Source of the DNA: DASQMT01 sp963827335 | GTDB taxonomy: Bacteria > Actinomycetota > Thermoleophilia > Solirubrobacterales > Solirubrobacteraceae | Assembly: GCA_963827335.1 (NCBI GenBank) | Contig: CAWHAP010000015.1 | Span: 248,001 to 312,000, forward strand | DNA length: 64,000 bases | Direction of reading: 5' to 3' | In this document: piece after piece, positions 50,259 to 59,461 of the stretch | How the letters are laid out: the number at the start of each line of letters is the position of its first letter | Numbering within the stretch: position 1 is the first letter of the stretch | Position numbers and translations under genes: made by a program | The notes under the pieces: model-generated | The model's input: the letters and a program-made list of their open reading frames with translations, nothing else | What the model was told of the DNA's origin: nothing | Database searches by the model: none

Positions 50259-51629
50259 CCTTCCCGCTTCCGCTCGGCGTAGCCTTCGATGTTGCGCTGG
50301 CGCTGGCGGGCGACGCCGAGCGCACCGGCCGGTATGTCGTTCGTGATGACCGAGCCGGCCGCCGTGTAGGCGTCGTCGCCGACCGTCACCGGCGCCACGA
50401 AGGCGGTGTCGACGGAGACGCGCACGCGGGCGCCGATCGTCGTGCGGTGCTTCGCGCGGCCGTCGTAGTTCGCGGTGATCGTGCCGGCCCCGATGTTCGT
50501 GCCCTCGCCGATGTCGGCGTCGCCGATGTAGGACAGGTGCGGGACCTTGGCGCCGGGGCCGACGGTCGCGTTCTTGACCTCCACGAACGTGCCGGCCTTG
50601 GCGCCCTCGCGCAGCACCGCGCCGCGGGCGCAGGTAGGCGAACGGACCGACCGTGGCGCCGTCGAGCGCGGTCGCCCCGTCGACGTAGGCGTGGCGCACC
50701 GTGACGCCGTCGGCGAGCTCGGCGTCGACGATCGTGGTCAGCGGGCCGACGTGGCAGCCGCTCCCGATCCGCGTGCTCCCGCGCAGGAACGTGGAGGGCT
50801 CGACGGTCGTGTCCGGGCCGATCGCGACGTCCGCCTCGATCAGCGTGCTGGCCGGGTCGACGATCGTGACGCCGGCGCGCTGGTGGGCGCGGTGGATGCG
50901 CTGCTGGGCGAGCCGGGTGACGGTCGCGAGGTCGACGCGGTCGTTGACGCCGAGCGCCAGGTCGGGGTCGGCGAGCGGGAAGGCCTGGACGGTGCGGCCG
51001 GCGGCGAGCAGCAGCGGCAGGACGTCGGGGAGGTAGAGCTCGCCCTGGGCGTTGTCGGCCTCGAGCTCCGCGAGCGCGGCGACGAGCGTGGCGCCGTCGA
51101 ACAGGTACAGGCCCGCGTTGACCTCGCGGATGGCGCGCTCCTCGGGCGTGGCGTCGCCGTCGGCCTTCGTCTCCACCACGCGCTCGACGCCGCCGTGGGC
51201 GTCGCGCACGATGCGGCCGTAGCCGGCCGGCTCGTCGAGCTCCATCGTCGCGAGGGTCGCCCCGGCCTGCGCCTCCTCGTGCGCGGCGACGAGGTCGGCG
51301 ATCGCCTCGCCGGTGATCAGCGGCATGTCGCCGTTGACGACGAGCACCGGCGCGCCGGCGTCGAGCAGGCCCGCCGCGGCCGCGACCGCGTCCCCGGTCC
51401 CGCGCGGGTTCTCCTGGATCGCGGTCTCGACGCCGTCCGGCAGGTGGTCGGCGAGCAGCCGTTTCGGGTTGTCGACGACGATCACGCGCTCGGCGCCGGC
51501 GGCGCGGGCGGCGAGCAGGGGCCACAGGAGCATCGGCCGCCCGCAGATCGGGTGCAGGACCTTGGGCAGCGCGGAGCGCATCCTGGTCCCCTCGCCTGCG
51601 GCGAGGATGACCACCGTCGGGGCTGGCAT
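50255..51629 (-). CDS. glmU: Bifunctional GlmU with an internal frameshift
   Basis: The N-terminal uridylyltransferase reads from MPAPTVVILAAGEGTRMRSA to the hexapeptide region (TVGPFAYLRP). At about 50630 one extra C breaks the frame, and the acetyltransferase half continues in another frame (VLREGAKAGTFVEVKNATVG, NYDGRAKHRTTIGARV, VITNDIPAGALGVAR). Removing one base gives a normal 457-residue enzyme making UDP-N-acetylglucosamine. The gene should be essential, so a sequencing error is likely. Confidence 0.9.
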
Positions 51630-51665
51630 GGTGTCGCATCGTAGTATCGGCGCGCACGTCCGCCT

Positions 51666-51738
51666 TCGGGGGTGGTGTAATTGGCTAGCACACCAGGTTT
51701 TGGTCCTGGCGGCCGGGGTTCGAGTCCCTGCCCCCGAG
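51666..51738 (+). tRNA. tRNA-Gln (TTG)
   Basis: A 73-nt tRNA has acceptor TCGGGGG/CCCCCGA, D-arm GTGTAATTGGCTAGCAC, anticodon stem-loop CCAGGTTTTGGTCCTGG with anticodon TTG, and T-arm GGGGTTCGAGTCCCT. CCA is not encoded. It sits between glmU and the protease gene, transcribed with the latter's direction. Confidence 0.95.
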
Positions 51739-51782
51739 CTCGTCCGGCGTCTCCGGCGGCGCCCGCTACGCTCCGCCGCCGA

Positions 51783-53525
51783 ATGCGCACTCGTCTCGCC
51801 GTCGCCACCGTCGCCGCCCTGCTGCTGCCCGCGACGGGCGCGAGCGCGGGCGATCCGGCGATGCCGCTCGGGGACGTGCGGGCCGGGATGCAGTGCACCG
51901 GCTACTCGGTCGTGCGGGGCACGGACGTGGCGGCGTTCGAGGTCGAGGTCGTGGACGTGATCGACGAGCGCGCCTCGGGGACGGGCCCGCGGATCATGGT
52001 CCGGGCGTCCGGCCCGGCCGTGGACGACACCGGCATCGGGCCCGGGTTCTCCGGCTCGCCGGTCTACTGCGCGGACGCCGCCGGGACCCAGCGGGTGATC
52101 GGCGCGATCTCCGAGGCGATCGGCGAGTACGGCGGCAAGGTCGTGCTGGCCACGCCGATCGAGGCGATCCTCGGCAACCCGGTCGACGCGCCGCGCGCGC
52201 CCGGCGCGCAGGCGAAGCGGGCGGCGCGGATCCTCGCGCAGGCGCGCCCGCTCGCCGCGCCGCTCACCGTGACCGGGCTCGAGCCGCGGCTCGGCAACGC
52301 GCTGCAGAAGGCGGCGGCGCGGCAGGGACGGCTCGTGCTCGCGACGCCCGCCGGCCCGCTCGGCTCGTTCCCGGTGCAGCAGCTGCGTCCGGGGAGCGCG
52401 TTCGGCGTCGGCTACGCGTCGGGCGACGTCGCCGCGAGCGCGATCGGCACCGTCACCTACACGGACGGCGCGGGCGTATGGGGCTTCGGCCATCCGCTCG
52501 ACGGCGTCGGCGGGCGGGCGCTGATGCTCCAGGACGCCTACGTGTTCCGCGTGATCAACAACCCGCTCGCGCTCGGCGACGCGGCGGGGACCTACAAGTA
52601 CGCCGCCGCCGGCCACGACCTCGGCACGCTGACGAACGACGGGCTCTCCGCCGTGGTGGGCCGCGTCGGCGCGCTGCCCGCGACCGTGCCCGTCCGCGTC
52701 TTCGCGACCGACCGCGACACCGGGGCGAAGCGCTCGGTGGTGACGAACGTCGCCGACGAGTCGGCGGCCGACGAGCCCATGGGCAGCTCGATCCTCTCGT
52801 TCATCGCCCCGCTGGCCGTCACGCAGGCGGCGGGCACCGTGCTCGGCGGCTCGCCCGCCCGCCTCACCGGCCGGGCCTGCTTCACGATCGCGTTCCGCGA
52901 GCGCGAGCAGCCGGTGACGTTCTGCAACCGCTACGTCTCCGACCAGCCCGACGCGCTCGGCGCCGGCAACGTGATCGCGGGCGCGGCCGGCTCGGACCTG
53001 CTGGAGGCGCTGACGCTGATCGACGGCTACAAGGCCTCGCCGATCCACGTCACCGGGATCGACGCGAGCATCGACATCCAGCGGGGCCAGCGCCAGGCGT
53101 TCCTGCGCCGCGTCGCACTGCCGCGCCGCGCGCGGGCGGGCCGGCGGGTGCGCGCGACGCTCACGCTGCGCCACGTGCGCGGGCGGCTGGAGCAGCGCCG
53201 GGTGACGCTCCGCCTCCCGTCCCACCTGCGCCCGGGCAAGCGCAGGATCGTGTTCACCGGCACGGACGTCGACTCGGGCGAGGGCGACCTCTTCGGGCTG
53301 ATCGACTTCGAGTTCGACTTCGGCGGCACGGGCGGGGAGCTCGGGCCGCCCAACCGCCGCGCGCTGGCCGCCGCGATCAACGGCCTGGCCCGCTACGACG
53401 GCGTCTCGGCCCGCCGCCCCAGCGACGACCCCGAGGACTTCGACCCGGGCGAGCCGTCCTACCGCGACCCGGATCTCCGCATCTCGGGCCGCGCGCGGAC
53501 GACCATCCGCATCACCCGCCGCTGA
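51783..53525 (+). CDS. SpoIVB-like S55 peptidase domain protein
   Basis: This 580-residue exported protein has a signal peptide (LAVATVAALLLPATGASAG) and then an S55-type domain: PLGDVRAGMQCTGYSVVRG, GIGPGFSGSPVYCAD, whose Ser corresponds to the GMSGSP nucleophile, and VWGFGHPLDGVGGRALMLQD. A C-terminal beta-rich region and an Arg-rich end follow. SpoIVB processes SpoIVFA in sporulating Firmicutes; no sporulation genes are seen here. The ATG at 51783 follows the tRNA by 44 bp. Confidence 0.75.
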   Translation: MRTRLAVATVAALLLPATGASAGDPAMPLGDVRAGMQCTGYSVVRGTDVAAFEVEVVDVIDERASGTGPRIMVRASGPAVDDTGIGPGFSGSPVYCADAAGTQRVIGAISEAIGEYGGKVVLATPIEAILGNPVDAPRAPGAQAKRAARILAQARPLAAPLTVTGLEPRLGNALQKAAARQGRLVLATPAGPLGSFPVQQLRPGSAFGVGYASGDVAASAIGTVTYTDGAGVWGFGHPLDGVGGRALMLQDAYVFRVINNPLALGDAAGTYKYAAAGHDLGTLTNDGLSAVVGRVGALPATVPVRVFATDRDTGAKRSVVTNVADESAADEPMGSSILSFIAPLAVTQAAGTVLGGSPARLTGRACFTIAFREREQPVTFCNRYVSDQPDALGAGNVIAGAAGSDLLEALTLIDGYKASPIHVTGIDASIDIQRGQRQAFLRRVALPRRARAGRRVRATLTLRHVRGRLEQRRVTLRLPSHLRPGKRRIVFTGTDVDSGEGDLFGLIDFEFDFGGTGGELGPPNRRALAAAINGLARYDGVSARRPSDDPEDFDPGEPSYRDPDLRISGRARTTIRITRR

Positions 53526-54156
53526 GCGCCGCCCGCAGCTCGGGGTCGAGCAGCGGATCGGCGAGCAGGGAGGCGACGTCCCCCGGCGTCGCCAGCAGCC
53601 GCTCGTGGCGGATCATGCCGACCGACGCGCCTGCCGCGCGGGCGCGCTCGAGCACCAGGCCGATGCCGCCCGCGCGCTGCCAGGCGTCCGGCGCGACCGT
53701 GAGCAGCTCGGGCCGTGGCTCGCGCAGCCCGGCGAGGTACCAGCCGCCCTCGAGCGTCGAGCCGAAGACGACGTCGCAGCCCGATGCGAGGTCGTCGAGC
53801 GCCGCCGACGCGTGGGCGGGGCCGAGGCGCGCGCAGCCGGGCAGGGCGATGAGGATCGGCCCGCGCCCGGCGCGCGCCACGGCGGCGCCGAGCACCGCGG
53901 AGGGATCCTCGCCCTCCTGCGCGAAGGCGTCCACGTCGGCAGGGAGCAGCGCCGCGACCTCGGCGACCGCCCCGGCGGGCGCGACGGCGACCGCCGCACT
54001 GTCCGGGGCGGCCGCGGCGGCCCACGCCGCCGCGCGCCGCACGAGCAGCGCCTGCAGGGCGGCGCGCCCGCCCGCGTCGAGAAGCGGCGCGAGCCCTGCG
54101 AGCGCGACCGGCGCGCTCGGCGCGTCGGCGATCACGAGCGCCGCAGCGGTCGTCAC
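53512..54156 (-). CDS. DUF2064 (TIGR04282-type) glycosyltransferase-like protein
   Basis: This 214-residue Ala-rich protein contains GPAHASAALDDLASGCDVVF and FGSTLEGGWYLAGLREPRPE, as in the DUF2064 nucleotidyl/glycosyltransferase-A fold group. It starts MTTAAALVIADAPSAPVAL, and its stop region overlaps the S55 protein end by 14 bp. It follows the purine phosphorylase by ATGA. Substrate is unknown. Confidence 0.75.
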   Translation of the reverse strand: MTTAAALVIADAPSAPVALAGLAPLLDAGGRAALQALLVRRAAAWAAAAAPDSAAVAVAPAGAVAEVAALLPADVDAFAQEGEDPSAVLGAAVARAGRGPILIALPGCARLGPAHASAALDDLASGCDVVFGSTLEGGWYLAGLREPRPELLTVAPDAWQRAGGIGLVLERARAAGASVGMIRHERLLATPGDVASLLADPLLDPELRAALSGG

Positions 54157-54947
54157 TCGTCGTGGAACCGGTACACGACGCCCGCCGGGGCGAGCGCGGC
54201 CGTGTCGATCCGCGGCAGCGCCTCGGCCAGCAGGCGCGCGAAGCTAGCCGTGCTCGCGGCGATCAGCTCGAGCAGGCGCTCGACCGGCGTCGCCTCCGGC
54301 TGGACGCCGTTGGCGTAGTCGGTCGCGTAGCCGACCAGGGCGAACGGGAGCTCGGCCTCGCCCGCGAGCACGGTCTCCGGACCCGCGGTCTGCGAGACCG
54401 CCGTGACGCCCGCGGCCGCGAGCCCGCGGATCTCCGCCTTCGTGTTGAAGCGGGGGCCGTCGACGTGCCCGTAGCAGCCGCCGTCGCGCATGGCGAGCCC
54501 GCCGGCCTGCGCCCCGGCGAGCAGCGCGCCGCGCAGCGCGGGCGCGTACGGGTCCTCGTAGATCCAGTGCCCGCGGCGCGGGTCTCCCGCCTCCGCGTAG
54601 AACGTGCACAGCGAGCCGTCGGGCAGCCGGTTGGACGGGAAGTGGAGATCGTCGAAGCAGACGAGCGAGCCGAGCTCGACCCCCGGGTCGACGGCGCCGC
54701 ACACGGTCACGGCGACCACGGCGCCGGCGCCGAGCTGCGCGAGCGCCGCGAGGTTCGCGCGGTGCGTGACGTGGTTGGAGAGCCGCACGTGGCCGGTGCC
54801 GTGGCGCGACACGTGCGCCACGTCGACGCCGGCGAGCGTGCCGCGCGAGACGAGCGTCTCCCCCCACGGCGTGCGCACCGGCTCCGTCTCGCCGTCGAAC
54901 CCGGGGAGCGCGTAGGTGCCCGAGCCCGTGATGATCCCGATCGCCAT
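54153..54947 (-). CDS. Purine nucleoside/MTA phosphorylase family protein
   Basis: This 264-residue enzyme has MAIGIITGSGTYALPGFDGE with the phosphate-site TGSG, HVSRHGTGHVRLSNHVTHRA, VAVTVCGAVDPGVELGSLVC, and a substrate loop GCYGHVDGPRFNTKAEIRGL. It phosphorolyses purine nucleosides, possibly methylthioadenosine; the loops do not decide which. The length matches the MTAP type. The ATG at 54947 fixes the strand with the glycine loop. Confidence 0.85.
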   Translation of the reverse strand: MAIGIITGSGTYALPGFDGETEPVRTPWGETLVSRGTLAGVDVAHVSRHGTGHVRLSNHVTHRANLAALAQLGAGAVVAVTVCGAVDPGVELGSLVCFDDLHFPSNRLPDGSLCTFYAEAGDPRRGHWIYEDPYAPALRGALLAGAQAGGLAMRDGGCYGHVDGPRFNTKAEIRGLAAAGVTAVSQTAGPETVLAGEAELPFALVGYATDYANGVQPEATPVERLLELIAASTASFARLLAEALPRIDTAALAPAGVVYRFHDE

Positions 54948-54960
54948 CCGGCGCGGGATC

Positions 54961-55425
54961 CTACGGGACGTACGGAGGCGCCTCGCCCCAGCCCCAGCGC
55001 GGCACCGGCGCCGCCCGCGGCGGCTCCGCGCCGGGCTGCGAGTTGGCCACCGCGAGGCGCGTCCCCCACTCCAGGTAGGCGACGAACGCCGAGCGGAACT
55101 CCGGGTCGGCCGGCAGCTCCGCCGTGTCGGCGGCGTCGCAGATCAGATCGAGCCAGCGGCGCCGCTGCTGCTCGGTCAGCGCGCGGCCGAGGTGCTTGGC
55201 GAGCATGTGCGGATACCCGCCGTGCTCCTCGGTGTAGCCCGCCGGCCCGCCGAACACCTCGCCGAGCCACGTCGCGACGTGCCGGGGATGGTCGTGCGGC
55301 ATCTGCGCGAAGACCGGCGCGAGCACCGGGTCGGCGCGGACCCGCTCGTAGAACACCTCGGTCAGGCGGAGCAGCGCGGGCGCGCCACCGGCCCACTCGT
55401 ACAGCGTCGGCACCTCGTCGGCCAT
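54961..55425 (-). CDS. Truncated hemoglobin (group II-like)
   Basis: This 154-residue protein has the trHb fold, with B10-type Tyr in LTEVFYERVRADPVLAPVF, FGGPAGYTEEHGGYPHMLAK with the proximal His in KHLGRAL, and Trp in RRRWLDLICDAADTAELP. It binds O2 or NO. A Pro-rich tail follows. Its promoter contains a palindrome between -35 and -10, so it is likely regulated. Confidence 0.88.
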   Translation of the reverse strand: MADEVPTLYEWAGGAPALLRLTEVFYERVRADPVLAPVFAQMPHDHPRHVATWLGEVFGGPAGYTEEHGGYPHMLAKHLGRALTEQQRRRWLDLICDAADTAELPADPEFRSAFVAYLEWGTRLAVANSQPGAEPPRAAPVPRWGWGEAPPYVP

Positions 55426-55439
55426 GCCTCCACGCTAGT

Positions 55440-55458
55440 GACTTGCAAAAAGCAAGTC
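55440..55458 (-). promoter_or_regulatory. Palindromic operator inside the globin promoter
   Basis: On the minus strand TTGACT (-35) is followed 17 bp later by TAGCGT (-10). Between them lies GACTTGC-TTTTT-GCAAGTC, a perfect 7-bp inverted repeat (55440-55446 and 55452-55458). A repressor bound here would block the globin gene. It lies just past the end of the pucR-type gene. Confidence 0.6.
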
Positions 55459-55467
55459 AATGCGGCG

Positions 55468-56736
55468 TCAGCGTTCCTTGCCGCCCTTGGGCACGCGGCC
55501 GCCGCGAGCGCCGCGCTCGCTGGCGGGCCCGCGCGGCGCGGCGATCCCGAGGACGCGCATGGCCTTGAGCCCGAGGCCGAGCTTCTCGCGGCCGTCGGTC
55601 GAGGAGACGTCGAGCCCGCACAGGTCGCGGACCCGCTCGAGCCGGTAGCGGATGGTGTGCCGGTGCGTGAACAGCCGCGACGCGGTGTTGGCGACGTTCC
55701 CGTCGCACTCGAGGAACGTCTCGAGCGTCTGCACCAGATCCGTCTCGTACTGCTCGTCGTAGGCGACCAGCGGCTCCACCGTCTCGGCGTAGAAGCGCTG
55801 CAGCTCGCCGGGGTCCTCGCTCATCGCGGGGAGCAGCAGCCGGTAGGCGCCCGTCGCCTCGAAGGCGAGCACGGCAGGGCCGTCGGCGCCCCCGTCCTCG
55901 CCGGCCGGCCGGCCCTGGGCGACGTTGGCGGCGAGCAGCGCCTCGTTGCCGGCGCGGTAGAGGTCGACGGGGTCGACGGCGACGCGCGAGTAGCCGACGG
56001 AGAAGGTGAAGCCGTGCAGCGCGGCGTGCAGCTCGCGCGCGACCGCCTCGGCGACACGCCGGGTCTCGCCGTCGCCGGTCGCCGGCGCGAGCACGAGCAC
56101 CTGACCGGCGGTGTCGGCCGCGACGTCGTCGATCGCCGCGATCGAGCCGGGCGCCGCGGCCCGCGCCGCGCGCTCGGCGGCGGCGAGGAGGCGCACGCGC
56201 CAGTCGTCCTCGGTCGGGGCGTAGTGGTGCGCGCGGACGACGACGACGGCCGCGCCGCCCTCCAGCTCGACCCCGAGCTCGGAGGCGCGCGCGACGATGT
56301 CGCCGCGGTCGGTCACGCGGCGGTGCAGCACGGCGCGCAGGAACGCCTCCTGCGCCGCCTCCGACGCGCGGTCCGGGGCGCGGAGGCGCTCCACCTCGGA
56401 GGCGATCAGCGTGGTGACGAGGCGCAGGAGCGCCGGCGCCGGCTCACCCGAGCGTCCCCGGAGGCGGAGCCGGCCGACCGCGGCGTCGCCCACCCGCAGC
56501 TCGTGCGTCTGGACGCCCGGGGCGTCCGCCATCAGCGCGCGCTCGTCGGCCGTGGAGCGCGCCGCGACGGCCAGGACGGCGCTCGAGCGGTCGATCAGGA
56601 CGAGCGACGCGTCGAGCGCACGCGCCGCCGCACGGACGACCTCCGGCAGTCCGTGGCCCGACTCGACCGCATCCGTGATCGCCCCGAGCGCCACGAGGTC
56701 CACTGCGGTCTCGGCTTCCTGACGGGACGCCGTCAT
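55468..56736 (-). CDS. PucR-family transcriptional regulator
   Basis: This 422-residue protein has an N-terminal GAF-like region (VRAAARALDASLVLIDRSSA), a middle GGDEF-like domain and the C-terminal HTH_30: FLECDGNVANTASRLFTHRH and TIRYRLERVRDLCGLDVSS. Such proteins respond to small molecules in purine or nitrogen metabolism. It lies near a purine phosphorylase gene, which suits a purine role, but the globin in between prevents certainty. Confidence 0.88.
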   Translation of the reverse strand: MTASRQEAETAVDLVALGAITDAVESGHGLPEVVRAAARALDASLVLIDRSSAVLAVAARSTADERALMADAPGVQTHELRVGDAAVGRLRLRGRSGEPAPALLRLVTTLIASEVERLRAPDRASEAAQEAFLRAVLHRRVTDRGDIVARASELGVELEGGAAVVVVRAHHYAPTEDDWRVRLLAAAERAARAAAPGSIAAIDDVAADTAGQVLVLAPATGDGETRRVAEAVARELHAALHGFTFSVGYSRVAVDPVDLYRAGNEALLAANVAQGRPAGEDGGADGPAVLAFEATGAYRLLLPAMSEDPGELQRFYAETVEPLVAYDEQYETDLVQTLETFLECDGNVANTASRLFTHRHTIRYRLERVRDLCGLDVSSTDGREKLGLGLKAMRVLGIAAPRGPASERGARGGRVPKGGKER

Positions 56737-56775
56737 CCGGGATGAGTGTAGGCCGGGCGCGCCGGCGCCCGGCCG

Positions 56776-57003
56776 CTACAGCTCGTCGAAGTACCAGAGG
56801 AAGCCGCCGCCCAGGAGGGCGCCGACGAGCACGAACGCGGCGAGCACGTAGACGCTCAGGACGACCGCCACGAGCCGCTCCCACACGCGCGAGAACGACG
56901 TCCAGGCCGGGATCACGACGAGCCACACCCACGCGATCAGGGACACCCCGCCGGCCGCCCCGATCGTGATGTAGGTCCAGGTCGTGTTGCTCCAGCTGCT
57001 CAT
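56776..57003 (-). CDS. Small membrane protein, unknown function
   Basis: This 75-residue protein has two hydrophobic helices (YITIGAAGGVSLIAWVWLVV and LVAVVLSVYVLAAFVLVGAL) and ends WYFDEL. It is coupled by ATGA to the DedA-PAP2 gene. The family is unknown. Its start MSSWSNTTWTYITIGAAGG is set by the overlap. Confidence 0.65.
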   Translation of the reverse strand: MSSWSNTTWTYITIGAAGGVSLIAWVWLVVIPAWTSFSRVWERLVAVVLSVYVLAAFVLVGALLGGGFLWYFDEL

Positions 57004-58565
57004 GCGCGCGGCGTCCCATTCTGACGCAGCTGCCCGACGGCGACGGCGACGAGCCCGATCAGCGCGTAGATCGCCACCGCGAGCGCCCAGCCTCCCTCGA
57101 CGTCCGACAGGTAGTGCGCGCGCAGGTAGATCCGCGACAGGCCGACCACCGCGACGACCACCACTGCGGCCGCCACGACGGCGAAGCGGGCCGCGAGGCT
57201 GCTGCCGCCGCGCACGAGCACGACCGCGCACGCGATCCAGGCGACCGCGTTCGCCGCGTGCCCGGACGGGTACGCGAGCCCCTCGGTCTCCACGTGGGGG
57301 CCGGGCGGCCGCGTCCGACCGAACGCCTCCTTCGCGACGTCGACCGCGATCCACGTGAGCAGGAAGGCCACGATGAGGACGACGGCGTCGAGGGTCCGGC
57401 CCCGCCGGGCGGCCCAGCCGGCGACGACGAGCACGAGCGCCGCGCAGAGCGCGAACGAGCCGAGCGCGGTGACCCACACCACCAGGTCGCGCACGGGCCC
57501 GGAGTAGAGCCGGTCGGCGAGGTCCAGCGTCTGGCGGTCGAGGGTGAGGAGGTCGCGATCCTGCAGCTCGCTGCCGAGCAGCGCGAACACGAACGAGCCG
57601 ACCGCGGCGAACGCGAGCAGCGTCGTCACCTCGAGCCCCAGCTCGCCCGGGGTGAAGCGGTTCCACACGAACCGCGCGGGACGCTCGGAGGCGCGCACGA
57701 ACGGCCGGCCGATCCGGCCCCAGCCGGCGCGCAGGTACGGGGCGAGCGGGCGGAGCAGCGGCCGCTCGAGCTGGGCCGCGATCCACGCCTGCGCCTTCGC
57801 GCGCAGCTCGGGGCTGCGCTGGAGCCGGACGAGGTAGACGATCCCGACGATCAGCGCGACGGCGAGACCGAAGGCGAAGAGCCCGCGCGAGACCCACGCG
57901 GTGAGCTGGTCGAAGGAGCGCCAGAACACGAAGCCCAGGACGCAGAACGTCGTCGCCCACGCGCCCGCGCCGAGGACGTCGTAGGGGAGGAACTTGCGCA
58001 GCGGCATGTGCGAGGCGCCGGCGATGAACGGCGCGAGCGCACGCACCAGGCCGATGAAGCGCCCGATCAGGATCGTGATCCCGCCGCGCTTCTCGAAGAA
58101 CGCCTCGACCTGCTCCAGGCGCTCCTCGGTGATCTTCACCCGCCCGCCGTGCCTGACCATGAAGTCGCGCCCGAGCCGCCGGCCGAGCATGTAGGAGGTG
58201 ACGTCGCCCGCGACGGCGCAGCTCCACACGATGGCGATCAGCACGAGCAGCGAGATCTGCCCCTGGCCGGCCACGAGCCCGCCGACGATCACCGTGGTCT
58301 CGCCGGGCGCGACGAGCCCCACGAACGCGCCCGTCTCCAGGAACGCGAGCACGCCGACGGCGAGGTAGGTCCACTTGCCGAGCGCCTGGCCGGCGTCCTC
58401 GATCAGCTGCTCGACGTTCGGCAGCTCGATCACCCCGAAGCCGATCAGCGCCGCGCCGACGGCCGCGAGCGCCCCGGCCGCGAGCGCGGTCCGCCCGTGG
58501 CTGCGCCGCCGGAGCACGAGGTAGAGGGCGAGCGCGACCGCCCCGGCGATCCACACCGGCCGCAC
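57000..58565 (-). CDS. DedA-PAP2 fusion membrane protein
   Basis: This 521-residue protein joins a DedA/VTT domain at about 40-245 (GAFVGLVAPGETTVIVGGLV, FEKRGGITILIGRFIGLVRA) to a PAP2 phosphatase domain with all three motifs: KEAFGRTRP, PSGHAANAVAW and SRIYLRAHYLSDVEGG. DedA proteins flip undecaprenyl phosphate or phospholipids. The PAP2 part removes a phosphate from lipid pyrophosphates, so it likely recycles the cell-wall lipid carrier. The GTG at 58565 follows ispE by 2 bp. Confidence 0.85.
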   Translation of the reverse strand: MRPVWIAGAVALALYLVLRRRSHGRTALAAGALAAVGAALIGFGVIELPNVEQLIEDAGQALGKWTYLAVGVLAFLETGAFVGLVAPGETTVIVGGLVAGQGQISLLVLIAIVWSCAVAGDVTSYMLGRRLGRDFMVRHGGRVKITEERLEQVEAFFEKRGGITILIGRFIGLVRALAPFIAGASHMPLRKFLPYDVLGAGAWATTFCVLGFVFWRSFDQLTAWVSRGLFAFGLAVALIVGIVYLVRLQRSPELRAKAQAWIAAQLERPLLRPLAPYLRAGWGRIGRPFVRASERPARFVWNRFTPGELGLEVTTLLAFAAVGSFVFALLGSELQDRDLLTLDRQTLDLADRLYSGPVRDLVVWVTALGSFALCAALVLVVAGWAARRGRTLDAVVLIVAFLLTWIAVDVAKEAFGRTRPPGPHVETEGLAYPSGHAANAVAWIACAVVLVRGGSSLAARFAVVAAAVVVVAVVGLSRIYLRAHYLSDVEGGWALAVAIYALIGLVAVAVGQLRQNGTPRA

Positions 58566-58567
58566 GG

Positions 58568-59461
58568 CTACCCGCCCCGCGGCGCGGCGAACGCCCGGCC
58601 GACCGGCTCGGCCGCGACGGCCTCGGGATGGCGCGAGCGGAGCGCCTCTGCCGCCGCGCGGGCGTGCACGGCGCCGTCCTCGCCCGGGAAGAGGCCGAAC
58701 ACGGTCGGCCCCGAGCCGGAGACCATCGCGCGCACGGCGCCGGACGCGCGGACGTCGGCCAGCGCGTCCCCGATCGGCGGGCACAGCGAGCGGGCGGGCG
58801 CCTCGAGGTCGTTGTGGAGCAGCCGCTCGCCGAACAGCGAGCCGTCCGAGGCGGCGCCCGGCACCTGCCCGCTCAGCCGGTCGAGCTCGTCGGGGTCGCG
58901 GCCGAGGCCGAGCCGGTCGAACTCGCGGTACACGGCCGGCGTGGAGAGCGCGTGCGGCGACGGCAGGATCAGCAGCCCGAGCGGGCCCGGGTCGCCGAGC
59001 GTGCGGACGCCCTCGCCGATGCCCGTCATCAGGCAGCGCTCCGGGGCGAGCTGGCTCGGCACGTCCGCGCCCAGCGCCACGGCGAGGTCGTGCAGCACGG
59101 CTTCGCCACCGAGGCCGGAGGCGGCGGCGGCGAGCCGGAGCGCGGCCGCGGCGTCGGCCGAGCCGCCGCCCATCCCCGCCGCGACGGGGACGCGCTTGCC
59201 GATCGTGACGCGCACGGGCGGCCCGTCCCAGCCGGTGGCCGCGCGGAAGCGCGCGAGCGCGACGGCCGCGAGGTTCTCGCCCTCGATGCCCGGGCAGACG
59301 ACCTCGTCCGCGTCGCCCGCCGCCGGCCCGAGCTCGAGCTCGTCGGCCAGCGAGAGCGGCTGCACGAGCGACACGAGCGGGTGGTAGCCGTCGGCGCGCG
59401 GGCGCCCGACGAACAGGCACAGGTTGACCTTGCCGGGGGCGAGGCAGCGGAGGCGGGTCAC
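58568..59461 (-). CDS. ispE: 4-diphosphocytidyl-2-C-methyl-D-erythritol kinase
   Basis: This 297-residue GHMP kinase of the MEP isoprenoid pathway starts with GTG, reads APGKVNLCLFVGRPRADGYH, has the ATP loop PVAAGMGGGSADAAAAL and the late motif MVSGSGPTVFGLFPGEDG. The start overlaps the rsmA stop (GTGA at 59458-59461). The rsmA-ispE order is typical. Confidence 0.95.
   Translation of the reverse strand: MTRLRCLAPGKVNLCLFVGRPRADGYHPLVSLVQPLSLADELELGPAAGDADEVVCPGIEGENLAAVALARFRAATGWDGPPVRVTIGKRVPVAAGMGGGSADAAAALRLAAAASGLGGEAVLHDLAVALGADVPSQLAPERCLMTGIGEGVRTLGDPGPLGLLILPSPHALSTPAVYREFDRLGLGRDPDELDRLSGQVPGAASDGSLFGERLLHNDLEAPARSLCPPIGDALADVRASGAVRAMVSGSGPTVFGLFPGEDGAVHARAAAEALRSRHPEAVAAEPVGRAFAAPRGG

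Noticed and set aside
49167..53225. One huge minus-strand frame linking prs, glmU and antisense of the S55 gene
   Set aside because: prs and the N-terminal half of glmU share a frame by chance plus the glmU frameshift; the part past 51629 is antisense to tRNA-Gln and the S55 gene.
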